From Myxococcales bacterium (GTDB lineage: Bacteria > Myxococcota_A > Polyangia > Polyangiales > Polyangiaceae), in contig JAUVCD010000002.1 in the NCBI GenBank assembly GCA_030590865.1, positions 1-40,650 on the forward strand: 40,650 bases of DNA. The letters are read 5' to 3'. Below the pieces are notes generated by a model. It was given only the letters and a program-made list of their open reading frames with translations. It did no database searches and was not told the DNA's origin. A program made the position numbers and the translations under genes. Below are positions 40,196 through 40,650 of this stretch, one piece after another. Within the stretch, counting starts at the first letter, position 1. Each line of letters starts with the position of its first letter.

Positions 40196-40650
40196 AAACG
40201 AGCGCTCCAGACAACAGTGGTGGGCGTGGCCGTTGCTGCGGGCAGCTTGGTTTCGACCGGTTGCCACTACAACGACGACTATTACGACGACTATTACAAC
40301 GACCCCTATTACAACGAATACTACACCACCGTCGACGCTGACTACGTGCTGGAGACCGACCTCGGCTATGGAGCAGGGTTGTTCGTCGAGTATTCGATTG
40401 GCGGGCTTTGGTATCTATGGACCAGCTGCGATACCAGCCTCGACGGTGGCCACTGCGTCTACGATGTCCACGTGATCGCCCATTCGCCGATTGATTTCAT
40501 CGCCGGATACGATCTCGAGGATTGGGACAACGTGGACCAATACGCGGCGGACGCCTTCTCCTTCTATGCGGATACCGCCTACTACAGCGATGCGGTGGAG
40601 TTCTCCACCAACCCGGGAGCGCTCGTCGAGATTGAGCTGGTGCTCGATGG
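40193..40650 (+). CDS. Tyr/Asp/Asn-rich lipoprotein (3' end outside window)
   Basis: This gene is not in the ORF track (the 40233-40475 entry is another frame). GTG at 40193 follows AGGAGG. The product begins VKRALQTTVVGVAVAAGSLVSTGC, a short lipoprotein signal with lipobox STGC, then HYNDDYYDDYYNDPYYNEYY, a striking Tyr/Asp/Asn run. The visible folded part has beta strands (AGLFVEYSIGGLWYLWTSCD, HCVYDVHVIAHSPIDFIAGY) and acidic loops. The frame is open to the window end (about 152 residues). No family was recognised. The tight spacing to the DUF6600-like gene suggests the two work together in the envelope: one is very basic and this one is acidic at its N-terminus. Confidence 0.85.
   Translation, partial: MKRALQTTVVGVAVAAGSLVSTGCHYNDDYYDDYYNDPYYNEYYTTVDADYVLETDLGYGAGLFVEYSIGGLWYLWTSCDTSLDGGHCVYDVHVIAHSPIDFIAGYDLEDWDNVDQYAADAFSFYADTAYYSDAVEFSTNPGALVEIELVLD

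Overview
The window is about 40.6 kb of GC-rich bacterial DNA, dense with genes on both strands. It most likely comes from a myxobacterium or close relative (Myxococcota, probably the Polyangia side). This rests on four things: a beta-helix protein ending in a MYXO-CTERM-type sorting tail (SGCGC, then a hydrophobic helix, then an Arg-rich end); several lipoproteins with long Gly/Ser linkers of the GGSGGAGG kind; cysteine-rich and MopE-like D-x-D-x-DG motifs; and a soluble FHA-histidine kinase-receiver hybrid. I saw no rRNA, tRNA, CRISPR array, insertion sequence or phage gene.

Layout. 1-5.5 kb (minus): a parallel beta-helix protein with a MYXO-CTERM tail, followed by a large alpha-2-macroglobulin lipoprotein whose 3' end leaves the window. 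5.6-6.3 kb (plus): a small lipoprotein made of five four-cysteine repeats. 6.4-10.7 kb (minus): an FHA/histidine kinase/receiver hybrid, a 597-aa lipoprotein of unknown function and a 215-aa conserved-looking cytoplasmic protein. 10.8-12.5 kb (plus): an unknown lipoprotein. 12.5-14.3 kb (minus): a cytoplasmic reductive-dehalogenase-like protein with two intact 4Fe-4S motifs, and a poly-Ser/Gly-rich lipoprotein. 14.5-17.5 kb (plus): a probable three-gene operon of coaBC, a CPBP-family intramembrane protease (a myxosortase candidate) and a radical SAM protein. 17.5-18.4 kb: about 900 bp of non-coding DNA built from nested inverted repeats. 18.4-20.3 kb (plus): a single-pass membrane protein of unknown function.

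20.3-34.2 kb is mainly a cell-envelope glycan or glycolipid region: YebC, a UPF0104/LPG-synthase-like membrane protein coupled by a GTGA overlap to a SAM methyltransferase, a divergent membrane sulfatase-superfamily enzyme with collagen-like and MopE-like segments, an operon of two large GT-C-like membrane proteins and a membrane-anchored discoidin-domain protein, and then a divergent GT2 polyprenyl-phosphate sugar transferase and a DUF2079 membrane protein. A plausible but untested reading is that the GT2 enzyme charges a lipid carrier, the GT-C-like and DUF2079 proteins use it on the outer face of the inner membrane, and the sulfatase-like and discoidin proteins modify or bind the product.

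34.2-40.65 kb: D-Ala-D-Ala ligase, a small secreted protein, a Gly-rich lipoprotein, an OmpA/thrombospondin-3 outer-membrane protein, a DUF6600-like tryptophan-rich exported protein with a very basic Arg/Ser tail, and the start of a Tyr/Asp/Asn-rich lipoprotein that runs off the end and is missing from the ORF track.

Most genes encode exported or envelope proteins. Start codons are often GTG, and several ORF-track starts lie well upstream of the likely real start, so corrected starts are given with reasons.
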